A DNA stretch of 64,000 nt from Amylostereum areolatum (lineage: Eukaryota > Basidiomycota > Agaricomycetes > Russulales > Stereaceae). The stretch spans positions 62,001 to 126,000 of the forward strand of contig SAXG01000037.1 in assembly GCA_012932865.1 (NCBI GenBank), read 5' to 3'. Position 1 is the first letter of the stretch. Every line of letters starts with the position of its first letter. Below are positions 1 through 9,720 of the stretch, piece by piece. The notes under the pieces are model-generated. The model was not told where the DNA came from. It ran no database searches and worked only from the letters and a program-made list of their open reading frames with translations. The position numbers and the translations under genes are program-made.

Positions 1-150
1 GGTGTGACTTGATCGTCGGATCTTGTCGCCTGTGTCGTAACGAGAGTAACGGTGGGGCTTGTTGTCGACGATCTCGACGTCGTAGCCAGGAGCAGTGTCG
101 GGAGGGGTCGGGGGTGAGATGGAGGAGGCGTGGGAGGTCACAGGCCGCAT
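1..150 (-). CDS. possible N-terminal exon of a gene running off the left edge
   Basis: On the minus strand an ATG at 150 opens a reading frame that stays open to the window edge. It is Ser/Thr/Pro-rich at first, then more charged (a stretch reading GYDVEIVDNKPHRYSRYDTG). I do not recognise the product. The switch from low-complexity to mixed composition looks like a protein N-terminus rather than chance, but the frame is short and the strand is also open in other frames. It could be noise. Confidence 0.22.
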   Translation of the reverse strand, partial: MRPVTSHASSISPPTPPDTAPGYDVEIVDNKPHRYSRYDTGDKIRRSSHT

Positions 151-634
151 GGTTGAAGTCAAGCGAGAGGGTGTGGGGGTGCTGGGCGAAGACAAAGGTG
201 GCAGTGTTGATGGGGAGGGGGAGGGTGTAGGCAGCGGGTGGCGGCCCTGGCGGGAAAGAAGTACGGGATGGTGGCGAGGAGGGCATTGAGGAGTCGAAGA
301 AGGTGGGGTTTGACGGCGAAAAATCTGAGGCAAGCATGAACGCGGAGACGAAAAGACGGTGGCGCGAGGAGCCCTTCGCGGCGAGGACGCCGCGACGCGT
401 CACCGCCGGTCGGATAAGCGCCGACCGAGTTTCGATTTCAAAGGTCGAAAGATGACGGCCAAACCCTTTGAAACTTGGGATTCATAATTATATACATGCT
501 TGCTATTGGGCAAAAATATAAATCAGACTTCGATTTCACGGAACGGGGAGCTACTGACCTGGGGACGACGAATGCGGCGCATGTAGTTTGACCAGCATGA
601 ATCCGTACCGGGCCTGTACCAAAAATCCAACAGG

Positions 635-652
635 ACGACGGGATCCCGTCGT
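635..652. repeat. 18-bp perfect palindrome centred on a BamHI-like core
   Basis: The sequence ACGACGGGATCCCGTCGT is its own reverse complement over 18 bases. It lies about 115 bp beyond the 3' end of the minus-strand transposase gene. It could form a hairpin in RNA or DNA, but no function can be assigned. Otherwise 151-766 shows no supported gene. Confidence 0.6.
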
Positions 653-766
653 AGATTACTGTGCAGCGGGATGGGGTCCGGGGATCGTTTGGTAGACGGG
701 ATTCTGTGTTTGTCAGTTATCATAGACCATGAATGAACCTAGTAGGCCTGCTCACCTCGGTGGAGC

Positions 767-3700
767 TCAGTCGGGAACATAAACAGCCCGTGATAGGGCG
801 CCGCTACGGTCAATGATTGCCCATCGTGAACCTGGGAGTGGTACCCGTCCAACCAGACATTCCACACAGGTAAGGTCGAAAAACTGTTCCGTTTCCGCCT
901 CATCTTTGTAGTAGTGGATGTCGATGCCTGGGTCTGGGTGTCCGTTTTTCTCTGCATCGACGCACCGCCTAATTCCAGCTAGGAGGATAGCTTCGGGCTC
1001 TGTGGAGCCAATGAGAGGTGATGTTGGAACGTGGATAGCGTAGAGGTGTTGTAGGCGGCCGTAAAAGGTGACATTTTCATACTGAGGAGTGTGATTGCGG
1101 TGGCGGGCATGTACGTCGACCAATACTTGATACTGGGTGGAGAAATACATGAGTAACATGGAGACGTACGCATGATGGGAGCAAACGCACGCGTATATAT
1201 GTCATGTCTCGACGGTCATCCCTAGCTGAGTACAAATGCGCCGCAGAGATAGTGTCACCGTCGTTGATGCGAACCCGGGCGTACTCCTGTATTGATGCAT
1301 TCTTGACAAGATTCTTGAGGGTGGAAAAGTTGGCGGAAGGCACATTGTACCGCGTAGCGAGGGTCTTGGATAGACGAGTGAGGGTCGTTGCGTCGAGTAC
1401 TAGTACAGGGCGGATGACAGGAAGTAGGGCATATGTAGGATCTAGTGGCCACCACGAAGAAGTGAGCTGATGCACTGTAGCATGGATGATGCTATTCTTA
1501 CAATTAGGTGCAGTCAAGGACTGTGCGGGCAGGGTGCTTTCCGGGCGTGGATGGAGGCGAAGAACATCGCCATCTTCCAGACCATAAACAAGCATGACCT
1601 GGAACAGCTGTGCGCACTCGACGACATAGCGATCCAGGGAGGCATCGGGTCTTTTACGACTCTTGATAGCGGGGCGAATGAGGCCACAGTACCGTTCCAT
1701 GGGAAATGCCCAGTACGCCCATACCGGCCCACAAGCGAGAACAGAATCGGCGATATGGAGGAGGGCATGGATAGTGAGCGGGCACGTAGATAGGCGAGTA
1801 GGATTATACTGGTAATATAACCTGTGTAACGTAGACGATGTGAGCAGAACTTCGATGCAGCACTGAACTATACGCTCACTCTTCGAAGTGTTTGACCCAA
1901 TCAATGAACCCTTGCCGGAGTTGGTCAATTTCGTCGTATGTGATGGTAAATTGGAGACATGTGTGGAGAAGCTTGACGAGGGCTATAAAGTGATCGTAAT
2001 ATTTTGGATCCCGGAATTTCCGCTCAAGGAGAACGGGACCAAGGTAGAGCGTCCAGAAGGACCAGGTGTCCGCCGTGGTCGCAGTCTTGTCCGCAACGAA
2101 ATTGGGAGGTCGCGCTCCATAGCATCCAGGTATAGTAGAACCTGACGCCGACGTTGCGGATCCGATAGCGTCCCATACAGATGACTGAATGATGTACGCC
2201 CCAGAACCCTCGTCGAGATCCTTGAAATCGCCTGTCCAGAGGAGAATAAGGTTTTTGATCGTGTTCTCCCATATGAGGTGCATAAAGTCGTATGGAAACG
2301 ACTTGGATAAAGAGAGAGACGGAAGTTGTGAGAGGATGGGGACACCTTTGATGCCATAAAGCTTTGCTAGTCGAGCATTCTCCGTTAAAGTGGTGGCTGA
2401 TTGAACTGCGACCGCTTGCTCCATCATCTCAACGTGTGTTCGGCGAGGGAGATTTGCGGGGTCGTAAACGGCGACTACGTTGGGGTCTTCACTGGCAATG
2501 ACCGTGGGGTGGTTGGCACGATTAAGAGGGACATAATGGGCAGTGGAACGCGTGTCGGGGACGCGTACACCTGTAATCTTGCATATACGGCAGGGAGACA
2601 GACCATTGTGGCCTTTCATCCGCATCAAGAGCGAGATGGCTGGGATATCGCCAAAAACAAGGATAAGGTATGCCCGAAGCATAAAGGACTCCTTTCGGAG
2701 AGCATCCCATGCCTTAACACCCTTGGCCAGTTCGAGAAGTTCGGCAACGAGGGGGAAAAGGAACGAGTCCATGTCAACAGGCTTTTTTGGTCCTGGAACG
2801 ATGCCGATGGTAATGATGTTTTCGATGAGGAATCGGATTTCGGGAGGCAGATTGTAATTGAAGAGGATGATAGGCCAGCAAGTAGTCTTGCGCCGACGAA
2901 AAGGAGCGAACCCGTCCGTTGACGCTCCCAGAGCGATATCCCGACCATCCCCAAAAAACCGATGAGGTAGCTCCGTTCCGCCGATGACAACCTGCTTGCC
3001 TCGTAGTGCACGGTAACGATGGCCGTCGAAGACGTCTGAAACTTCCTGAGGGACACACTCATGGTTGGCACGGTATTGCATTTTCTCGGCCATGGATTCA
3101 CTGCCAGAAAATGCGAGAAGGCGAGGGATGAGAGGGATATAAGTAAAATGTTTCTTTGCGCGTCCATTGGATGTGTATCGATCGGTTTTGCAGTGAGGGC
3201 AAGCAGTGAGGTTCACAAGGGATCCGGTATAGCAGACACATGATTGTGGGCAGCAGTCGTACAGTTTGGATTTGAAGCCTGCAAGAGATGCGAGCCGAGT
3301 CTGCGCCTCGTCGGGAGATGTAACACCTGCTCCAGGAAATGCGAACGGGAGGTCCATGTAGGCAGTGTCTGTAATGTGGTGTTTCAACTTGAAGGAATAC
3401 TGTCGTAGAACTGCACGGTCTAACTGACTGAGGTCATTTACTAAGTAAACACAAACTTAGACGTGCGATCGTTGATATCGGAATGGATATTGCGTACCAT
3501 CCAGCTGTGTACGCCTCAGGAAATTGTCATCCTCTGCCAGCAAGAGCAATGGATCATCAGGATCGAATGCACCAAATGTGTCGTCGAGTTCGTGGTCTGA
3601 GTCCACTGTGGCATCATGGTCCCAGGCCAACAGTATATCATCTTCATCGTCCTCGCCATCTTCCATCCAAAGAGCATGGAAGCTCTGATCCTGAAGTTCT

Positions 3701-4233
3701 GTCTCAACGGCATCGGCGTGGTCACTGCCAGGAATTGGCCCATCTAAAAGCGACCAAACAATCAGCTCCGTACATCTCGTACAAGCTTGAGGACGTACCG
3801 TCGGTCAGCATATCCATCATACTACAATCTTCTGCACTGTCGGTACTTGCGACACCGGTTGGTCCTAACACGGCTGTATAGGAGGGTTAGATGCTTTGTA
3901 GATGCTGAAGGCTGAAGGGAAACACACCAAGCGCAGGATCTCCCGTCTCCAAGCCAGTGTTCATAGCGGTAGATTGCAAACCGGGAAATTTATCTGAAGA
4001 CATGGTTTAAATGAGTCTCATCTCAGGTGCATACTGCCGAATGGATACGCACCAGTCCGAGCCCGCTTCCTTAGATGGCCTTTCTCTAGGCTGGTGAGCT
4101 CGTTGACCACTTGGTGACCCATCTCCGAGTGAGCGAGAAGCGCTAGGTGCTCTCTTTCGGTCTTCCGATGAACCTTCTTGCCGCAATGTCCACAAAGGAC
4201 AAAGTCGCTCTGACGGTCTTGTTTCGGAGGCAT
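767..4233 (-). CDS. Tnp2-family (CACTA/EnSpm-like) transposase, apparently intact
   Basis: This is a transposase of the Tnp2 type, expected to cut and paste a CACTA-like DNA transposon. The first exon starts at 4233 (MPPKQ) and carries a Cys/His cluster (CGHCGKKVHRKTEREH). Acidic exons at about 3.45-4.0 kb follow. The large exon from about 3.42 to 1.88 kb has the family core: YSFKLKHHITD, then CCPQSCVCYTG with ACPHC, FTYIPLIPRL, a DGFAPF segment, and CRICKITG. The next exon (about 1.8-1.17 kb) has the C-terminal region (CPLTIHALLHIADSV, WAYWAFPMERYCG), and the last ends at 767. I traced plausible GT-AG junctions with no internal stop; one intron (about 3.4-3.46 kb) is only about 39 bp. The total is roughly 1,000 residues. 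It is divergent from the gene at 4604. The family call is strong; exact exon edges near the 5' end are less certain. Confidence 0.88.
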
Positions 4234-4517
4234 AGTGTTGGTGACAAAAGTGGGCTGGATTTTGGATGTGATGGAAGAAAAATACAAAGTCGACAAAGTC
4301 GCAATCGGTTGAAACTTGAGTATCTCTCGGAGTTTGGTGCTGAAGATTACGAGTGCGATTGTACGCTGTATGTTCCATAGAAACCGCAAAATACAATTAT
4401 GAATGGCCTGGAGATGGCGAAAAGGAGCATGTTTGACACGGTGGACGTACCTTCTGTTTCAAATTCGTTGCTGAGGACGGGCACTCGCAGCCCCCCCCGT
4501 TGGGGACAGACTTGGAA

Positions 4518-4524
4518 TATAAAT
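4518..4524 (+). promoter_or_regulatory. TATA box of the FENDWAT-type gene
   Basis: TATAAAT lies 80 bp upstream of the ATG at 4604. This spacing leaves room for a start site about 30 bp downstream and a leader of about 50 nt. Confidence 0.6.
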
Positions 4525-4603
4525 AGTCGAGCCAACACTGCACAATTCACCACTCCATCCCCGTCTCAATCACACCACTCCGACACATTCTCTACTTCTT
4601 CCA

Positions 4604-5536
4604 ATGGCAAGCACGGTCACCACTCCTGCTCTTGCTCAGGCTACGCCTCCGACTCCTGCAACGGCTCCAGCTCAGCGCAACAAGGCACCGTCGAACAAGG
4701 TACTTACCAAAAGGGACCTCGAGGCAAAGCTTCGCGAGTATGAACGTGAGTTGCAGGTTTCTGTATTGAACTTGTATCCGTTAGACGACACGCTGATGAC
4801 ATACGGGATATGTTTCACCTTCAGAACGCTTGGAGGACCAGCAGAAACAGGTCGACCATGTTACTAGCCTCAATGTGCAGCTCACTGCGGACATTGAGAC
4901 TGCGAAGATCTCCAACCCAACGCCTCTCAATAGCAACGGCCTTATCGCATGCCCCAAGGCTGTCAAGGGCTCTCACGAGCCGGCGTTCTATATGTCCGAC
5001 ATTCGAACCTTCCTCAATGACATGGATGACGTCGAGGATGGCAGCGAGTACTATCGAAGCATGCGGGTGAGTTTCATTCCTCACTGACATTCCCTGTTCA
5101 CTCACAATAGCCTAGCGCATGACACGCTTCAACATGAACCGTGCGGGAATGGATCTATCAAAGACCTATAGTGAGCTCAAGCACTCCGAGCAAGTCACTC
5201 GCGTTTGCAAGTCGGCGAGTGACTCACCTTTGCTTTATCCTCCGGATGTACTGACCTCCTAGTGTCTAGATCCGCCAGGAATACCCTGCCGCCGCTCGCT
5301 TTGAGAATGACTGGGCTACCCGGGCCTTCATCCGTCAGTACTTGAGGAACAATTCATGGAAGAGGAAGCGCACCGACGACCACGATGGTGATCAAGACGA
5401 GGAGTTAGATGGCCATTCAGGTTCGGGTACAGGCCCCAGTGCAGGGTTACAACGTCTAGGTCAGATAGCGGCGACGAAGCGCGCTCGTCTTGAGGACCAG
5501 CCCACGCGCGATAAGAGCTTGAGTCCTGATGCTTGA
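4604..5536 (+). CDS. small FENDWAT-type protein divergent from the Tnp2 transposase
   Basis: Four exons (4604-4745, 4825-5066, 5116-5214, 5270-5536) give 249 residues. The N-terminus is Ala/Thr/Pro-rich, then a short coiled-coil-like stretch (residues about 35-65). A conserved-looking core follows with an IR-x-F motif, MNRAGMDLSKTYSELK and RFENDWATRAFIRQYLRN, and the tail is basic and low complexity. The pattern of IR, D-S-K, R-x-x-x-P and F-x-N-D-W-A-T-x-x-x-x-x-Q-Y-L-x-N recurs in many uncharacterised Agaricomycete proteins, as far as I recall; no biochemical role is known to me. The third intron appears to use a GC donor (TCG then GCGAGT at 5215), which preserves the family spacing better than the alternative GT at 5203. 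It may be the second gene of the transposon or a host-derived passenger. Confidence 0.7.
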
Positions 5537-5998
5537 AGTGAAGATGTTTCTAAGGTTCGTCTTCGAGTTGCCTCGAGCTTTCTATATCCTGATGAGTGCT
5601 TCCCATTTAGCACCCCTGTGGCCAATACCCAGTCCAATTCATAACGTACATATTAATTCTTGTCGGCCATTGAGCCGTCTCTTCTGTCTTTTCTCGTCGC
5701 TTCGTGGTGTGCGGTGGTGGTGCCGACGCGCGTTGCATCCACTCGCTTTGGCTTCCTTCTGATAACCCCTTACTTGTTACGTAGCTATCTAATATATTTC
5801 GCACGTGTTGTGCGCGATATCGAAACCACCGTCTGATCATTTGCTGAATCTCATCTCGATGCGTAAGCTGCAAAATCAGCAACATGAACGGAGGGTATTT
5901 TCAGGCTGTAGGATCCGGTTGTTTTCATACCTACCAGCACCGAAATCAAAGCCCCTTTGAAGGCTGAACATCAGCACATAACATCAGCATGGAAATAT

Positions 5999-6076
5999 GC
6001 ACTTCATGCCAGAGGTGTAAATCCGCACTTCGTGCCGGACGTGAAAAGTAGCATCTCACCTCCAACGTGAAAAATA
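5999..6076. repeat. three tandem imperfect 26-bp repeats
   Basis: Units start at 5999, 6025 and 6051. The first two share GCACTTC and GTGCC-like cores, and all end in GTG(A/T)AAA-type motifs. Further GTGAAA or TTTCAC copies continue to about 6200. Arrays like this are typical of transposase-binding subterminal regions, but that role is inferred. Confidence 0.65.
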
Positions 6077-6429
6077 GGCGGAGTAGCTGACTGAAAAACA
6101 GGCGTGAAGTTTCACCTCAAAATGTTGTTCTTTTCAAAGTGTAAAATCCCGGGAAAAAAGCGGTGAAATGGTACTTTTTTCCAGTGCTTTTCACTCATTG
6201 AAATCAGACCGGGAAAGACTGATATTCATCACACTGGGCTGAAAGTGAGTCGTCTACAAACTGAATATGATCGTGAATAAGGCTGATTAGGGCGGTGAAA
6301 ATCACCCCACGGTACCCTCCTAGTGCAAGCTTCATGTCTTGTCCATTTACAGAAGTTTGTGCGCCCTGTAAGGTTTTCTCGACGTTTCCCACAGTCAGAC
6401 CACAGCTGACCCCGCTGGATTTCTTTTCA

Positions 6430-6436
6430 TATAAAA
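6430..6436 (+). promoter_or_regulatory. TATA box that decides the start of carboxylesterase 1
   Basis: TATAAAA lies only 4 bp upstream of the first in-frame ATG (6440) and 40 bp upstream of the next (6476). A transcript starting about 30 bp after the box would lack the first ATG, so 6476 is the better start. It also puts a hydrophobic signal peptide directly at the N-terminus. Confidence 0.6.
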
Positions 6437-6475
6437 GCCATGAACCGATGCACCGTTCGATCATCCCACTTCTTC

Positions 6476-8986
6476 ATGATACTATCCAGCGTCCTTACCT
6501 TCCTAACAACCTCTGCCGGCTGGTCGGCCGCCGCATCCGCGGTCCTCGTATCCCCGAACGGCAACCCAGCGGCCACCCTCGATAACGGAACTTTCATAGG
6601 AAGAAACAACGGTTCTGTCAACAGATTCCTCGGTATCCCTTATGCCCTACCGCCGTAAGCCGACACCCTTACCTGAATTCTTATCGTCTTACCTTTTTTG
6701 GTAGAGTTGGGAATCTGCGGTTTAAACTGCCTCGGCCAAATGACCCTTACACCGGTATCCGTGACGCTGGCAAATTCGGTGTGGCGTGCATTCAACAAAA
6801 CACGACCATGGTTGAGATTCCGCCCAACCTTCCGCTGTTTGTGCAGAAAGCACTGCGCATTTTTCTCAATCAGAATGCTCCAGTTGCGAACCAGAGCGAG
6901 GACTGTAAGTATCATTTTTCCTCCTGTGTGCTATGATCCTGATTGTACTTACTTGCTTAGGTTTGACATTGGATGTGATCACCCCAAATGCGTATCCACC
7001 TTCTAGCTTGCCTGTCCTTGTTGTAAGTAATACTACACCTCCATTCTCGCGGTACCTCATATCAATTCGTCGTCTAGTGGTTCTATGGAGGTGATGGAGT
7101 ATTCCTTTCCTGTGCGTGGGATACCCCAAAGCTGACATCTCGTAGGCGGTTTTGAGGATGGCTCGACCTCGAGGTTAGACCAGTCCTTCGACACCCTTCT
7201 ACGGCACATACTCACGATGTCGTACCGTATCCTGTAGTCTCGACGGCGGCGTCATCGTTCAACGATCAATCGAGTTGAACAACCCTGTAATCTATGTTGC
7301 TATCAATTATCGGTAAGTTTCCGCACGCGACAACATTGCTCTCGTTCTGACCGCATTCCTTCTGCGATCTCAGTGTTACGGGTTTGTACTATCCACCTTG
7401 TTGGTCATATGGGATCACCCATGTACCCCCCTAGCTCTCGGTTTCCTCGACGGCAGGGAGGTGAGGAAAGCCGGGATAGGTAATATCGGCCTCCAAGACC
7501 GTGAGTGTTGTTCTTTAAATGTGTCACAGTCTCATGTAAGTATTCCAAATCAACACAGAGCGACAAGGCCTCCGCTGGATTCAGAAATACATATCTTCCT
7601 TCGGGGGCGATCCCACCAAGGTTACGATGTGAGGTTATATTACTATGGATGACTTTTATTGGGCTTACTCGCTGTGCCTGCAGCTGGGGCGAAAGCTCCG
7701 GTGGCATGTCCGTGACCCTTCAGATGCTTACCAACGGTGGCGATACTGAGGGCCTTTTCCGTGGAGCGTTCATGCAGTCCGGTGGACCTATCCCGAGAGC
7801 CGGCACGATCGACACAGGTGCTCTTGCTCGTCTTTTCCTCCCAGTTAACCTTGTTTCTTACAAAAAAGAAAGCCCAGGGTTACTTCGACATGCTAGTTAA
7901 CAACACTGACTGCGCGTTGGCCGCCGACAAGTTGCACTGCTTGCGCCAGGTTCCGATTGGAAAACTGAGTGCCGCGATTAACAAGTCTCCCAGCATCAAT
8001 TCCTACCAGGTAGGATTTACTTGTCCATATGCCGTGGCAGACACTAAGATGGCCACCCTAGGGGTTGATGGCGGCGTGGGTTCCGCGCAACGACGGTGTA
8101 TTCCTTAAGGACACTCCTCAGAAACTTGTTCAGGAAGGAAGCGTTGCGAACATCCCGTTCATTGCGGGTAAAGTCACGCGCTCTCCCTTACTCATGTCAC
8201 ATCTCAACCTGCTTATGTAGGCAACTGCGACGACGAGGGCACTATATTCTCATTTTTCAATGCCAATATCACGTACGGTACACCCTTCCTTCATTACTGT
8301 ATCCTTACATCAACCTTTTATTGCATGATTCGTCACCCAGCACCGACGAAGAAGTTCACGATTATATGTCCTCCAACTACCTCCCGTTCGCGAACTCGTC
8401 TTCCATTGATGAACTCCTCCGACTGTACCCTCAAGACCCGACACAAGGCTCGCCCTTCGACACAGGGACAAACGACAGTATCACCGCCCAGTTCAAGCGG
8501 CTTGCGGCCCTTCAAGGAGATGTTGTCTTCCAAGCCCCACGCCGCTTCTTCCTTCAGCAGCGATCTGGCCGACAGAAAACATGGTCCTTCCGTACGATAC
8601 TTTCGTCTCACTTGTGTAGCCCCTGTCGTTCTTACAATGCGGTTTATACCAGTTAGCAAGCGCCTCAAAACTACGCCGGTCGTAGGCTCAGTACGTTCTC
8701 GTCCTTGTTTCTGTCTCCTCATCGTCTAATCCACACGCAGTACCACGGATCCGATCTTCAAGATAATGTCTACGCTCCAGGCGACATGACCGACTACCTT
8801 GTCCGCTTTGCTACCTCCCTCGATCCTAACGGCGCCACGGGCATCCACTGGCCGCAATACACGAACACGTCTCCTCAATTGCTCACGTTCCTCGACGGGA
8901 ACGAGTCGCTTGCCATCACGGATGACACGTACAGGCAGGAGGCGTTGCAATTCGTCATCGATCTGTCGGTGTCGGCTCCCTCTTAA
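6476..8986 (+). CDS. secreted type-B carboxylesterase/lipase, copy 1
   Basis: This is an alpha/beta-hydrolase of the carboxylesterase type-B family (Candida rugosa lipase, sterol esterase and cholinesterase relatives), expected to hydrolyse ester bonds outside the cell. Sixteen exons give 554 residues: 6476-6654, 6705-6904, 6961-7022, 7078-7090, 7146-7173, 7238-7312, 7374-7381, 7435-7500, 7559-7628, 7684-7817, 7873-8009, 8062-8167, 8221-8272, 8341-8591, 8653-8690 and 8741-8986. A signal peptide occupies residues 1 to about 22. The oxyanion-hole motif is WFYGGGFEDG. The triad is Ser238 in GESSG, Glu365 in CDDEG and His475 in YHGSD, with spacing close to the C. rugosa lipase. Exon 7 is an 8-nt microexon. 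The gene is tandem with a paralogue 735 bp downstream. Natural substrate cannot be read from sequence. Confidence 0.95.
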
Positions 8987-9078
8987 GCCTAGGAAGGGGG
9001 AACAATGTTGCTCTAAATTGATGGTGGACGTATGCTTGGTCATGTAGTGTGTATAGGCTCGTATGCCTTTATTTTTCA

Positions 9079-9084
9079 AATAAA
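9079..9084 (+). terminator. polyadenylation signal of carboxylesterase 1
   Basis: AATAAA occurs 93 bp after the stop codon in a T-rich context. Fungal signals are often degenerate, so a canonical one here is supportive but not decisive. Confidence 0.5.
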
Positions 9085-9667
9085 GACATATTTCACTCCG
9101 ACACCCTTCGGCTTCGCCATTTTACGAGGCCCGCTTCATGCCATTATGCTCACCCTTCGTCGTGTCTCCATAGGACCCACAAAACGCTTACATAGGTACG
9201 TTTGATTGAAACCTGGGAGATGAAATATGTTCACTCACACAGTCCTGCGCAGCGCCATTTTCAAGAGGTACCTTCGTCGACAATGGACAGATTCTAAGAC
9301 TCCTTTTGAACTTGGAATCCCACCAACGAATCCACTTCCTCGGCGCCCTCGGGGTCAACTCGGGGTCGTCGGGGAGGACCTTCGCAGCAGGGGCTGATCG
9401 GCAAAGGATTTACATAGTTCCTAACTACGCCTTTTGGGCCTTGTTTCTTCGCTGACCTCGATCATGCACCACGACCCCATGTTCCTTTCCCCGATACCTT
9501 CTGACCACCTTGCTCCCTACTCGCTCCCTGTTTGCCCTGAACTCCTTGTGAATATCGCCAAGTTCTGCCAAGTTTGCTCCATCAGCAACCCAGACTCATG
9601 TAAGCATTTGCATTTTCCTTTCACACGAAGCCTACGCTCTAACGTCATTTCATCTCCGTGGTTTGTT

Positions 9668-9674
9668 TATATAG
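9668..9674 (+). promoter_or_regulatory. TATA box of carboxylesterase 2
   Basis: TATATAG lies 47 bp upstream of the ATG at 9721, which agrees with that ATG being the first in the transcript. Confidence 0.55.
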
Positions 9675-9720
9675 CGCGTGGACAGATGCATTTCTCCTTG
9701 ACCGCTCCCTCGCCCCCACG

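Larger units (their letters stand above)
767..6185. mobile_element. CACTA-like DNA transposon, ends approximate
   Basis: A Tnp2 transposase gene and a second, divergent small gene share a 370-bp intergenic region, as expected for a two-gene CACTA element. The right side (about 5.95-6.19 kb) has iterated short motifs (GTGAAA and three 26-bp repeats) and a CCAGTG at about 6181-6186, in keeping with subterminal repeats and a CACTG-type terminus. I could not find the matching left terminus in 1-766, so the left boundary is simply the end of the transposase gene. Confidence 0.45.

Noticed and set aside
1..766. Left CACTA terminus of the Tnp2 element
   Set aside because: No CACTG-type terminus matching the 6.18 kb end was found, so the element boundary was left open.
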